Positions 46,447 through 54,866 of a DNA stretch of 64,000 nt are shown piece after piece. The number at the start of each line of letters is the position of its first letter. Within the stretch, counting starts at the first letter, position 1. A model generated the notes under the pieces. The model worked only from the letters and a program-made list of their open reading frames with translations, was not told the DNA's origin and did no database searches. The position numbers and the translations under genes were made by a program. The DNA is from Bacteroides sp. (GTDB lineage: Bacteria; Bacteroidota; Bacteroidia; Bacteroidales; Muribaculaceae). Location of the stretch: contig JAAVCP010000013.1 in the NCBI GenBank assembly GCA_014802265.1, positions 103,565 to 167,564 of the forward strand, read 5' to 3'.

Positions 46447-48395
46447 CTTATAAGATCTTTATCAACATAACCTCCTGGACGGAATTTAAGCAGATAGCCA
46501 GAAGGATTAAAGAAACCTCCCCAATTATTCACTCTTTGAAGACGAATATCCGTCTGCAGAGACTCTCCGTCAATGTTTGAAAAGCCCTTATTGAAATCAC
46601 CACCATTCTTTGCAGTTGATGGAATAAAGTACTTAGCCACATCATAGCCACTGGCAGCAAAATTTGGAAAAGATTTGATTGGTGTGCCATCAAACATCTT
46701 GGCGTATTGTTCGTTGAATCTCTTCCCTTCCCTTGAATCAGAATCAAGCCAAAGACGTGCAGGAATTATCACCCCGGCTTCCGAAAATTTATCACCTAAA
46801 GTCTCAATAAATGTCACCCAGCTTTGGCGTCCTATCACATTTATCGGCGCTACAACAGCATTCTCCTTAAGATTTACCACTCCACGCATCACATCAGATA
46901 CTTCCTCTTTCTTTGAAGGATAGGCATAAATCAAATATGAGCCATTGTCAGTTACGGTATAGTCCGAAAGAGCTGAAAGCGATACTTTTTTCACCTTACT
47001 ACTATCAAATTTCGGGATTAAAAGCTCCGCTATACCGTCATTCTCATCGGCGCGTCCAACTAAAATTAACTCGCGGTCGCCATATTCTTCATAAATCCTA
47101 TCTGCTATCTGTTCATTAAAATATGCTGATGATGGGAGCAGCTGCACCATTGAAGGATTATCTTCATAGAGTTCATTCTTAACATCAAACACATTGACAA
47201 TCTCAACGTTATTAGTGTTTCCATAGTCTGCTAAGAAAGCAGGGAATGCCTTGTCAGCGGTTGCTACTATAAGATTTGGCTCAAAGTCATCAAGATTGTT
47301 AATCACTGACTCCGTAGAACCCCTTCCATCTATAATCTTAAAGTTTATTTTATAAGGGGAATCTTTCATCCCTTCAAGAGCGATCAGAAAACCTCTTGCA
47401 AATTCAAGATCTTTTTTTGATGTCGGCTCATCTGAAAGTAACGCTATTTTCACCTCCTCCAAGACTTTCACCTCTGAATTGACATTATGAACAGAGTCAT
47501 AGATCTCCTCTATACCCCCTGATTCAAGTTCCCGTGGATCTACATCTACTGTCTGTTTCTCTACTTGAACAGTTTCTATTACGGGCACATTAATCACCTC
47601 ATTTTTCTTAGGAGATCTTACATCTTCGTTGGCATTCTTAAGAACTTCCTCAGTCACTCCTGTATTTTTAGCTATTGACTTCCATGTGTCGTCTTTCTTT
47701 ACCTTATAACTGTCTATGCTTGCTACTCTTTCTTCTTCAACAAGCTCTGTATGAGTTCGTTGACTATTCGAATTGACCGCTATACGAACAGTGTCTCCAA
47801 TTCTGAAATTATTTTGTGACACACCTGGATTAGCTTTCAAAATATCCTCTATTGTGGTCTTATATTTCTTTGCAAGAGAATATAGAGTATCACCGGATTT
47901 TATTACATAAAAAAGATATTTGCCATTTACGGTTTGGGGGGATTGCTGAATCACGATAGTCTCCCCTGCCTTTATTCCATATTTAGCCTGTGGATGTGAA
48001 GCATAGATAGTTTCAAGCGGAATATTATATTGACGAGAAATGCTATAGACAGTCTCTCCCTTCTTAACTACATGAGAAATGGGTTCGTATGATACTGAGT
48101 CTTCAATAGAGGTTTCTTCCGGCTCAGCAACAACAGTTTCTTTTCCGATGGGATAATATAATCGCGCACCTTTTTCCATTTCTGAAGTAGTATTGGGGTT
48201 AAGCCTTACAAGTTCATTTAGATCCCACCCATATTGTTTGGCAATTCCGTATAGGGATTCTCCCTTTTTTATTTCATGATAATAATATTCTTTGCCGAGA
48301 ATTTCTACCTTCGGCAATTTAGGTTCGGCAGCAAACAGAGGTAATGTGAATGCAGCGATTACAAGTAGGAGTAAAATCCAGGACTGTTTTTTCAT
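46443..48395 (-). CDS. LysM-repeat protein with a periplasmic-binding-protein-like domain
   Basis: Exported peptidoglycan-binding protein of 650 residues. The frame opens with TTG at 48413, but the ATG at 48395 gives a clean signal peptide (SWILLLLVIAAFTLPLFAAE). Four LysM repeats follow within the first 270 residues (EIKKGESLYGIAKQYGW, VVKKGETVYSISRQYNI, VIKSGDTLYSLAKKYKT, KVKKDDTWKSIAKNTGV), then a type I periplasmic-binding-like domain (KIALLSDEPTSKKDLEFARG, NLIVATADKAFPAFLADYG, FAASGYDVAKYFI). It may sense or tether something at the wall. It shares a 4-bp overlap with the barrel gene downstream. Confidence 0.88.
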   Translation of the reverse strand: MKKQSWILLLLVIAAFTLPLFAAEPKLPKVEILGKEYYYHEIKKGESLYGIAKQYGWDLNELVRLNPNTTSEMEKGARLYYPIGKETVVAEPEETSIEDSVSYEPISHVVKKGETVYSISRQYNIPLETIYASHPQAKYGIKAGETIVIQQSPQTVNGKYLFYVIKSGDTLYSLAKKYKTTIEDILKANPGVSQNNFRIGDTVRIAVNSNSQRTHTELVEEERVASIDSYKVKKDDTWKSIAKNTGVTEEVLKNANEDVRSPKKNEVINVPVIETVQVEKQTVDVDPRELESGGIEEIYDSVHNVNSEVKVLEEVKIALLSDEPTSKKDLEFARGFLIALEGMKDSPYKINFKIIDGRGSTESVINNLDDFEPNLIVATADKAFPAFLADYGNTNNVEIVNVFDVKNELYEDNPSMVQLLPSSAYFNEQIADRIYEEYGDRELILVGRADENDGIAELLIPKFDSSKVKKVSLSALSDYTVTDNGSYLIYAYPSKKEEVSDVMRGVVNLKENAVVAPINVIGRQSWVTFIETLGDKFSEAGVIIPARLWLDSDSREGKRFNEQYAKMFDGTPIKSFPNFAASGYDVAKYFIPSTAKNGGDFNKGFSNIDGESLQTDIRLQRVNNWGGFFNPSGYLLKFRPGGYVDKDLIR

Positions 48396-48510
48396 AAAAC
48401 TTCTAATTTTCAATACACCTTACAAGAGTTTGATCCTATGTTGTCATATAACTAACAATGGCTTCATATTTTACAACAAAAGATTTGCTCCGATTAGGTG
48501 TAATAATTTG

Positions 48511-48518
48511 CAAAATTA
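48511..48518 (-). promoter_or_regulatory. -7 element of the LysM/PorT-like operon
   Basis: Reads TAATTTTG on the minus strand; the leader to the ATG at 48395 would be about 110 nt. No TTG partner at the right spacing. Confidence 0.45.
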
Positions 48519-48733
48519 GCAATTTTTTTTGAATTACCCTCACTCAATTTCAAATATTCGGAGATTCCTAATCCATCTCACCTTGGATATCTTAGACAAA
48601 TAGATTTTAATACATAATAAATTGGTTGATGTTTCCGGTCTGATGCAATTAAAGTCTTTAGAACAGGTCAGGCTAATACTCAATTAATATGTATTTCGTC
48701 ACACACAGGGTAATTCATATTTACATAAAATTT

Positions 48734-48741
48734 TAAATTTG
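48734..48741 (+). promoter_or_regulatory. -7 element of the 155-aa lipoprotein gene
   Basis: TAAATTTG fits TAnnTTTG; the start would be near 48748. No TTG partner. The 48519-48733 stretch shows nothing else. Confidence 0.4.
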
Positions 48742-48776
48742 GTATAGGGGTTTTATAAAAAATTACCGTCATAGGA

Positions 48777-49244
48777 ATGAAATATAAAATGAAAATTTCA
48801 AATTTAATTAAAAATATGAAGGCAAAACTTTTTTATTTGGCAACTCTTTTCATGTTACTTCTGTCGGCTTGTGGCGACAATGATGAACCCTCTTCTCTAA
48901 AGAACGGTAGTCCCCGTGATTGGTCTTACACCAACTCACAAGTTAAGTTCTACATTAACAATGTGGAGCAAACCTCAGTATCTGAAATCACCGTAAGCTC
49001 TACGCAATTGACCGACTTTGGTGATGCCTCAATTTTCCCGTGGTATGACACAACTCTGAGAGTCAAAGGATTATTTTCTAATAAAAAGAAGATTTTCAAC
49101 ATAAATGTAAAAGCTGATGTGGAGAGATTTGAGGGAATCACGGTTCTTGAAGGAACTGAATATGATGTTACCGGAGAGTTTACCGGTGATCCTTTCGAAC
49201 ATTATACAAAGATGGGTATAGTTGTCTACTTAACAGAAAAATAA
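48777..49244 (+). CDS. Small lipoprotein of unknown function
   Basis: Not recognised. Up to 155 residues; the lipobox is LLLSACG, so the cell-envelope location is fairly sure. The start is uncertain: the ATG at 48777, at 48789, or at 48816 (MKAKLFYLATLFMLLLSAC), the last giving the most typical lipoprotein signal. The mature part is about 120 residues with alternating strand-like segments (QVKFYINNVEQTSVSEITVS, EGTEYDVTGEFTG), like a single Ig-like or beta-sandwich domain. It stands alone before the cell-surface signalling operon. Confidence 0.65.
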   Translation: MKYKMKISNLIKNMKAKLFYLATLFMLLLSACGDNDEPSSLKNGSPRDWSYTNSQVKFYINNVEQTSVSEITVSSTQLTDFGDASIFPWYDTTLRVKGLFSNKKKIFNINVKADVERFEGITVLEGTEYDVTGEFTGDPFEHYTKMGIVVYLTEK

Positions 49245-49368
49245 AAATGACATGCTCTTTATATCTCAGCTACAGAGACATGGAAACACATGAAATAGCA
49301 GATAGGTATTAGAGAAAAAATGGTGGCATCTGTTAAAAATGGAGCAATTTGAAATTTATCGTTATAAA

Positions 49369-49403
49369 AGCGGAGTTCCCAAAATATAATTGGGAGCTTC
49401 GCT
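49369..49403 (+). terminator. Hairpin upstream of the cell-surface signalling operon
   Basis: A 14-bp stem (49369-49382 with 49390-49403, two G-T pairs) and a 7-nt loop. It is not followed by a U-tract on the plus strand. It lies just before the next promoter and probably ends transcription from the lipoprotein gene. Confidence 0.5.
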
Positions 49404-49419
49404 CAGATGTTATAACAGA

Positions 49420-49451
49420 TTTGGCTACATTACATGGAATGATTAATTTTG
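49420..49451 (+). promoter_or_regulatory. Promoter of the cell-surface signalling operon
   Basis: TTTG at 49420-49423, exactly 20 bp, TAATTTTG at 49444-49451. The expected start (about 6-8 nt after the box) falls on or next to the ATG at 49459, pointing to a leaderless mRNA. Confidence 0.7.
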
Positions 49452-49458
49452 CAGAGTG

Positions 49459-49803
49459 ATGAAAAGTCCTGTCATTATTCGAAATAATATCATTCCCTTT
49501 AAGGGATATGCCGCAATAAACTTATTTGGGGTGTTTTTCGTGCGTAAAGATGTCAGCATTGACCCTACCCTCTTAAATCATGAACTAATCCATACCCGAC
49601 AAATGAAAGAGACTTTCTATATAGGCTTTTATATTCTCTACCTTTTATTCTGGTTCTTCCTGCTGTTAAAATACAAATTTAACAGTAATGTAGCCTATTG
49701 GCATATCCCATTTGAAATCGAGGCATACGCTAATGAACGGAATATGAAATATCTGAGTCAACGCAGGCTATATAATTGGATTCGATATATGATCATAAAA
49801 TGA
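49459..49803 (+). CDS. Small membrane protein with an HExxH motif
   Basis: No named family recognised. 114 residues from the ATG at 49459 (a GTG precedes it). HELIH at residues 41-45 is a zinc-peptidase-type motif; it is followed by a hydrophobic stretch (about 54-70, IGFYILYLLFWFFLLL) and then FEIEAYANE, where Glu86 or Glu88 could be a third ligand, as in gluzincins. A membrane metallopeptidase or a degenerate relative is possible. It lies 7 bp before an ECF sigma gene, so a part in sigma/anti-sigma control is plausible but unproven. The promoter sits so close that the mRNA may be leaderless. Confidence 0.68.
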   Translation: MKSPVIIRNNIIPFKGYAAINLFGVFFVRKDVSIDPTLLNHELIHTRQMKETFYIGFYILYLLFWFFLLLKYKFNSNVAYWHIPFEIEAYANERNMKYLSQRRLYNWIRYMIIK

Positions 49804-49810
49804 CAGACCG

Positions 49811-50332
49811 ATGAACAACGGAAAGGAATTTGAATTATACTTTAAACGTTATTATACCTCACTTGGAATGTACGTGATGCGTATTTGCAGAGATACCAAT
49901 GAAGCAGAAGACATAGTGCAGGAAACGTATTCTATCGCATGGGAAAAATTTGCAGATTCTAAGTTGCCGGAACATTTTAGGTCATATCTTTATCGGGTAG
50001 CCCATAACCTAACCATAGATCGTTTGCGTAGCAATTCACTGGAAAATCCTGACATAACTATTGACAACATTAAAGATTTGGAACCTACAGAAGAAGCCAT
50101 CGATACTTCGGAACGTGATGCTAAACTTTGGATTGCAATCAGCAAATTGCCACAACGTTGTCGTGAAGTTTTCCTTCTTAGCAAACGCGATGGTTTATCT
50201 AATGCAGAAATTGCCAAAGAGTTAGGCATATCTATAAAAACTGTTGAAAATCAGATAACCAAGGCATTTAAATCTCTGCGCCATGCCCTCGAACCGGCAA
50301 AAAGTAAAATTTTCTTCTTACCTTTTCTATAA
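49811..50332 (+). CDS. ECF-type RNA polymerase sigma factor
   Basis: A 173-residue sigma-70 family factor. Region 2 is visible in EAEDIVQETYSIAWEKF and FRSYLYRVAHNLTIDRLR; region 4 in LPQRCREVFLLSKRDGLSNAEIAKELGISIKTVENQI, typical of the Bacteroidetes ECF group that pairs with FecR-like anti-sigmas. It should direct transcription of this or related TonB-receptor genes. Downstream lie a short anti-sigma (82-bp gap) and a TonB receptor, the standard order of a cell-surface signalling unit. Confidence 0.92.
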   Translation: MNNGKEFELYFKRYYTSLGMYVMRICRDTNEAEDIVQETYSIAWEKFADSKLPEHFRSYLYRVAHNLTIDRLRSNSLENPDITIDNIKDLEPTEEAIDTSERDAKLWIAISKLPQRCREVFLLSKRDGLSNAEIAKELGISIKTVENQITKAFKSLRHALEPAKSKIFFLPFL

Positions 50333-50413
50333 TTTTTTAATAAAATTTTAACTCTGCTAATAGGGGCAGGGACATAAATATTCGTCATAGCTATATCTAA
50401 AGCAAATCTTATT

Positions 50414-50902
50414 ATGGCTAATCAAAAGAAAATAGAAGATAATATTCAATTTGTTGCACGGTATTATCGCGACGACATGCTTCTGCCCGATAGCGGTTGG
50501 GAACAATTTAAAGCCACTCACAGTTTATTGCATTCCAAACGCAACATTATTGCGGCTGCTGTAGGGATGGCAGCAATCGCAGCCACCGCTTCACTCTACT
50601 TTCTGTCAACCTTCTCGTACCAAGAGGTTACGCCGACAGAAGAAACATCTACCCCCAGACCGACTAAAACAATACCTACATCAGAAACAAATCAGAAAAT
50701 TGAATTCCATGATGCTTCATTAAAAGAGGTTATTATAGAAATAGAAAAAATATATAATGTAAAAATTACCAATGTTCCTAAAGAAGAGATAAAAATAACA
50801 ATCTCTTATGAAGGGACTGCAGTTGACGTGATTGAAACAATCAACGAACTGTTTGATACTGATCTTAAGTTTACGCCTAACGCTGATTTATCCTCACAGT
50901 AA
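50414..50902 (+). CDS. Short FecR-like anti-sigma factor with an STN/DUF4974-like domain
   Basis: A 162-residue single-pass membrane protein. Residues 1-45 are cytoplasmic and could hold the sigma factor; a membrane segment follows (about 46-66, AAAVGMAAIAATASLYFLS); then a Pro/Thr linker and a domain IEFHDASLKEVIIEIEKIYN...ITISYEGTAVDVIETINELF of the secretin/STN fold seen at the C-terminus of FecR-type proteins. The middle FecR domain, normally over 100 residues, is missing, so this is a compact version. Its stop overlaps the receptor start by 1 bp. The role is inferred from context plus the domain. Confidence 0.75.
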   Translation: MANQKKIEDNIQFVARYYRDDMLLPDSGWEQFKATHSLLHSKRNIIAAAVGMAAIAATASLYFLSTFSYQEVTPTEETSTPRPTKTIPTSETNQKIEFHDASLKEVIIEIEKIYNVKITNVPKEEIKITISYEGTAVDVIETINELFDTDLKFTPNADLSSQ

Positions 50903-53595
50903 TGAAAAGAAAATTAGTAACTACGGCAACTCTTATCACATTGGCAGCCTTTGGTCTCAATGCCCAAAATGTGACAATGACTGCAATTAATAGAAATGCA
51001 GAAAGCGTATTCGTAGAGCTTTTGCAACTGACAGGCAAAAACTTCATATATCCATCGGGGTTACTTAAGGGATTAAAAGTAACAGTTAAAGCTGATAATA
51101 CTCCATTGAGTGATATCCTTGACAAGATGTTTGAAGGCACAGGAATATCTTATAAGATTAAAGGTAATAATGTCACTCTTAAGCGAGAAAAAATTAAAAA
51201 TGTACCTAAGTACACAATAAGTGGCTTTGTGAAAGAGGAAAGTACAGATGAGGTTCTCCTTGGGGCAACCATATATGATATAAAATCAGGAAAAGGAACC
51301 GTCACTAATGCGAATGGCTTCTATTCCCTTACCCTTCCTGATGGAGAAGTAAATCTCAAAGTGCAATATGTAGGTTTGGAATCATATTTGTCGGGAGTTT
51401 TTACATTATCCCAAAATAAGAAACTTAATATTATGCTTGCATTGCCTCATGAGTTGGAAGAAGTTGTTGTCAATGCCACTGTCAATAACACTAAAGCTAT
51501 GGAGACTACTGAAATTGGCAGCCTTAATCTTACCAACGCGGCAATTAAAGCAACCCCGGTTATCTTTGGAGAAAGTGATGTGGTAAAAACATTACAGTTG
51601 GAACCTGGCATCTCTGCCGGGATAGAGGGTATGGCAGGAATGTATGTGCATGGTGGTGACACTGATGAAAACCTCTACATGCTTGATAATATCCCACTTT
51701 ATCAGGTGAATCATTTCGGTGGTTTATTTTCTGCCTTTAATGTAGAGGCTCTGCGCAATGTTGACTTTTACAAGACATCATTTCCTGCAAAATATGACGG
51801 ACGTCTTGCCTCATTTATGGATGTGCATACTAAAGACGGATCGTTAAATGAACATCACGGAAGTTTCCGATTAGGCTTGACTTCCGGAGCCTTTGACATA
51901 AATGGACCCATCTGGAAAGACTGTACTTCCTACTCTTTTGCAATACGCAGATCATGGTATGATGTCATTACACTGCCTGCCTTAGCGATTATTAATAAAA
52001 TAGATGACTCAATAAATACACATTTAAGATATGCTTTCACCGATATAAATGCTAAACTCAACCACCACTTCTCTGATAAATCAAGTGCTTACATAATGTT
52101 CTATTATGGTGAGGATTATCTATATGGCGGGGAAGATGATAAAGGTAAAAAAAATGGGTCTTTCGACTATATTGTTCATGGAATATCAAGTAGTCTGGAT
52201 AATATCACAATTTCTTCTGACGCATCATATTCTGGAAAGAATAATTCATACACTGATACACGATCAAAACTAATATGGGGAAACATAGTTGCATCAGCAG
52301 GGTGGAAATATATTTTCTCACCAAAACTTTTTGGAGAAATTACAGGGGCATTTACCCGATATTTCTCATCGCTACGCAATTTTAAAGAAGACTATGATTT
52401 CACGGGTGATGAAATCAATTCTTTTACACGCACATCATTCAGCCATCACAATAATATTAATGACATCATAGCACGTGTAGATTTCAACTGTCTGCTTATT
52501 CCGGAAAACAAACTGGATTTTGGCATGTCGTATACCTATCATTCCTTCCTCCCTTCACGTGGTGTGCATACACTGACAAAAGACGATGAGGTGACAAATG
52601 TCTATGATAACGTTCCGACTTATCATGCCAATGAATTGAATTTTTATTTATCTGATGATTATTCCTTGGGAAATTGGCTTCGAGTTAACGGAGGATTTCA
52701 CTACAGTATATTTGAAATTGGTGGTAAAACCAAGAGTAACCTTTCCCCTCGTCTTTCCTTCCGAGTGACACCGAAACACAATTTTGCTATAAAAGCGGCT
52801 TATTCCAGGTCAGCTCAGTATGTCCATCAGCTTGCTGAAAGCAATATATCTCTACCTACTGACCAATGGATTCCAATTATTGGTAGTCAGAAACCACAGA
52901 CCGCAGATAAGATTGCATTGGGTGCATATTGGTGTACTCCTGACCGTCAGTTTACCTTCTCTGTAGAAGGTTATTATAAATGGATGCACAATCTTATTGA
53001 CTATACCGACGACTATTATCTTGTTCCCCCTTCTGACAGTTGGACTGAAAAATTAGGTGTCGGGGAAGGAAAATCTAAAGGAATTGATTTTAAAATAACT
53101 AAGGAATTTGGCAAAATCACCGGACATTTGGCTTACTCTCTTCTATGGGCTGACCGGCGTTTCCCAGATAAGAATAAAGGGCAATGGTTTCCGGCTCGTT
53201 TCGATAACAGACATAAAATCAATATTGCTCTCGCATGGAAAATCAATTCCAAATGGGAAGTCGGTGCTTCATGGACAGGCATGAGTGGTAACCGCATCAC
53301 TCTTCCACTGCAATGCTGGAGTGATCCATATCTTGGTCCTTGGAATTTTGATATGATCTATTATGAAAAGACTAATAACTATCGCCTACCCTTCTATCAT
53401 CGTCTTGACCTATCAGCAATTCGCAAGACAAAACATGGTTACTGGACATTCAGCATTTATAATGCCTACAGCTATATGAATGTGATTGCGGTGAGACTTG
53501 ACTCTGATGAACTAAATGGTGAATGGGTTGATATGTTTCAACATATTCGGGCAATTCCTATTATTCCGTCGGTTTCTTATACATGGCTATTCTAA
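50902..53595 (+). CDS. TonB-dependent outer-membrane receptor with STN and carboxypeptidase-like N-terminal domains
   Basis: An 897-residue outer-membrane transporter/transducer. Signal peptide (TTATLITLAAFGLNAQ), then an STN signalling domain (about 20-95, FVELLQLTGKNFIYPSGL ... KIKGNNVTLKRE), a carboxypeptidase-regulatory-like beta-sandwich (about 105-185), the plug (FGESDVVKTLQLEPGIS ... HGGDTDENLYMLDNIPLY) and a 22-strand-type barrel ending in an aromatic residue (SYTWLF). The STN domain fits dialogue with the anti-sigma encoded just upstream. The partner lipoprotein (DUF4249) follows 23 bp later. The substrate is unknown. Confidence 0.92.
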   Translation: MKRKLVTTATLITLAAFGLNAQNVTMTAINRNAESVFVELLQLTGKNFIYPSGLLKGLKVTVKADNTPLSDILDKMFEGTGISYKIKGNNVTLKREKIKNVPKYTISGFVKEESTDEVLLGATIYDIKSGKGTVTNANGFYSLTLPDGEVNLKVQYVGLESYLSGVFTLSQNKKLNIMLALPHELEEVVVNATVNNTKAMETTEIGSLNLTNAAIKATPVIFGESDVVKTLQLEPGISAGIEGMAGMYVHGGDTDENLYMLDNIPLYQVNHFGGLFSAFNVEALRNVDFYKTSFPAKYDGRLASFMDVHTKDGSLNEHHGSFRLGLTSGAFDINGPIWKDCTSYSFAIRRSWYDVITLPALAIINKIDDSINTHLRYAFTDINAKLNHHFSDKSSAYIMFYYGEDYLYGGEDDKGKKNGSFDYIVHGISSSLDNITISSDASYSGKNNSYTDTRSKLIWGNIVASAGWKYIFSPKLFGEITGAFTRYFSSLRNFKEDYDFTGDEINSFTRTSFSHHNNINDIIARVDFNCLLIPENKLDFGMSYTYHSFLPSRGVHTLTKDDEVTNVYDNVPTYHANELNFYLSDDYSLGNWLRVNGGFHYSIFEIGGKTKSNLSPRLSFRVTPKHNFAIKAAYSRSAQYVHQLAESNISLPTDQWIPIIGSQKPQTADKIALGAYWCTPDRQFTFSVEGYYKWMHNLIDYTDDYYLVPPSDSWTEKLGVGEGKSKGIDFKITKEFGKITGHLAYSLLWADRRFPDKNKGQWFPARFDNRHKINIALAWKINSKWEVGASWTGMSGNRITLPLQCWSDPYLGPWNFDMIYYEKTNNYRLPFYHRLDLSAIRKTKHGYWTFSIYNAYSYMNVIAVRLDSDELNGEWVDMFQHIRAIPIIPSVSYTWLF

Positions 53596-53618
53596 TAATC
53601 TTTTAAAATTTAATTATT

Positions 53619-54674
53619 ATGATCAATCAGTACATAAAATTGTTTTGTCTATTCCTTTGTTCTGCTGCATTGATTATGCTGTCAGGTTGCTATACATATT
53701 TTGAACCCGATCTTGAGAGTACTCCGGTAGTTTGTTTAAATTCACTGATAACAGACGGGAAACAAATCACTGTTGAGGTTACAAGAACTTGGAGATATTC
53801 AGAAACACGACCTGAGAATAAGATTCTTGACGTTGACCTCAGAAATGCAGAAGTATCGCTATATATAGATGATAAATTTGAAGAGAAAATGGTGTTAGTC
53901 TCTGATACAAATAGATTTGGAGAAATTAGTAATTATTTTGAAGCAAATTATATTCCTAAGTCTGGAGATAAAATTAAAATACATGCTATCGACAAAACAT
54001 ACGGGGAGGCTGAAGCTGAAATTACAGTTCCGTTTCCTATTGATATTGATTACGTGAATACCAATATAAAAAAGAATGATGCTTCTTATGCCAAAGATGC
54101 CTTCAGCTCAACATTTGATATGATTTTGAATGTATATTTTACTGATCCTGCCTCTGAAAACAATTATTATATCTTCGATATGCCAACCTACGAATCAATT
54201 CTATATGAATCTGAGGATTCATATTTTCATGTTCCAATTGCCGAATCTGTAAGCTTGCGTCCTGATTATAGTTTCGAACCAATTTTCTCTGAACATATAT
54301 CTCCACTTGAAACCATAATATCTGACGCCTATGGTCTTTACACAGTGTTTTCTGACCGTCAGTTTTCAGGGAAACAATATTGTCTCGAGATACCGGTTCA
54401 CGGCTCCTATAAATGTGACTACACTAATCATCCTGACTTAGAGAATAAACTAACAGTAGACATACAGTTAAGTCACATCACCACAGACTATTACAGCTAT
54501 ATGCTATCATTGTGGGCTGTGACAGAGGGTGTAAGCGGAGCTTTGGGAGGAGTAGGATTAGGCGATGCAGTGTTTGAGTTCAGTAATGTATCAACCGGAG
54601 CTGGGATTATTGCAGCACAGGCTGTATCTACATTCAAGCTTAATATCCATGATATTTTGAATTCGGGGAATTAA
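53619..54674 (+). CDS. DUF4249 family outer-membrane lipoprotein
   Basis: A 351-residue lipoprotein with lipobox LIMLSGC (Cys at about 25). The first domain begins TPVVCLNSLITDGKQITVEVTRTW and VDLRNAEVSLYIDD, the usual DUF4249 start, with an Ig-like fold; the second half has GSYKCDYTNHPD and TTDYYSYMLSLWAVTEG, also typical. DUF4249 proteins are regularly encoded behind TonB receptors of this kind and may act as surface partners, in analogy to SusD, but their function is not established. It is the last gene of the signalling operon, before a terminator at 54788-54834. Confidence 0.82.
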   Translation: MINQYIKLFCLFLCSAALIMLSGCYTYFEPDLESTPVVCLNSLITDGKQITVEVTRTWRYSETRPENKILDVDLRNAEVSLYIDDKFEEKMVLVSDTNRFGEISNYFEANYIPKSGDKIKIHAIDKTYGEAEAEITVPFPIDIDYVNTNIKKNDASYAKDAFSSTFDMILNVYFTDPASENNYYIFDMPTYESILYESEDSYFHVPIAESVSLRPDYSFEPIFSEHISPLETIISDAYGLYTVFSDRQFSGKQYCLEIPVHGSYKCDYTNHPDLENKLTVDIQLSHITTDYYSYMLSLWAVTEGVSGALGGVGLGDAVFEFSNVSTGAGIIAAQAVSTFKLNIHDILNSGN

Positions 54675-54787
54675 GGGATATAGATAATTTCAATATTGTT
54701 ATTTCTTCTAAAGAAAATATTTGAGCTTCATATAAATATAATTTGTTATCAGGACTAATATCATTGAAAAGTTTTCTGATTGCCATT

Positions 54788-54838
54788 TGTTAATGTGGGT
54801 ATGTTACATAAATTGCAGCACACCCACATTAACATTTT
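54788..54838. terminator. Two-way terminator after the DUF4249 gene
   Basis: A perfect 13-bp stem (54788-54800 with 54822-54834) with a 21-nt loop, followed by TTTTA on the plus strand. It is shared with the convergent M48-like gene. Confidence 0.7.
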
Positions 54839-54866
54839 AAACTATGATTGGATAAATTAAGGAATA

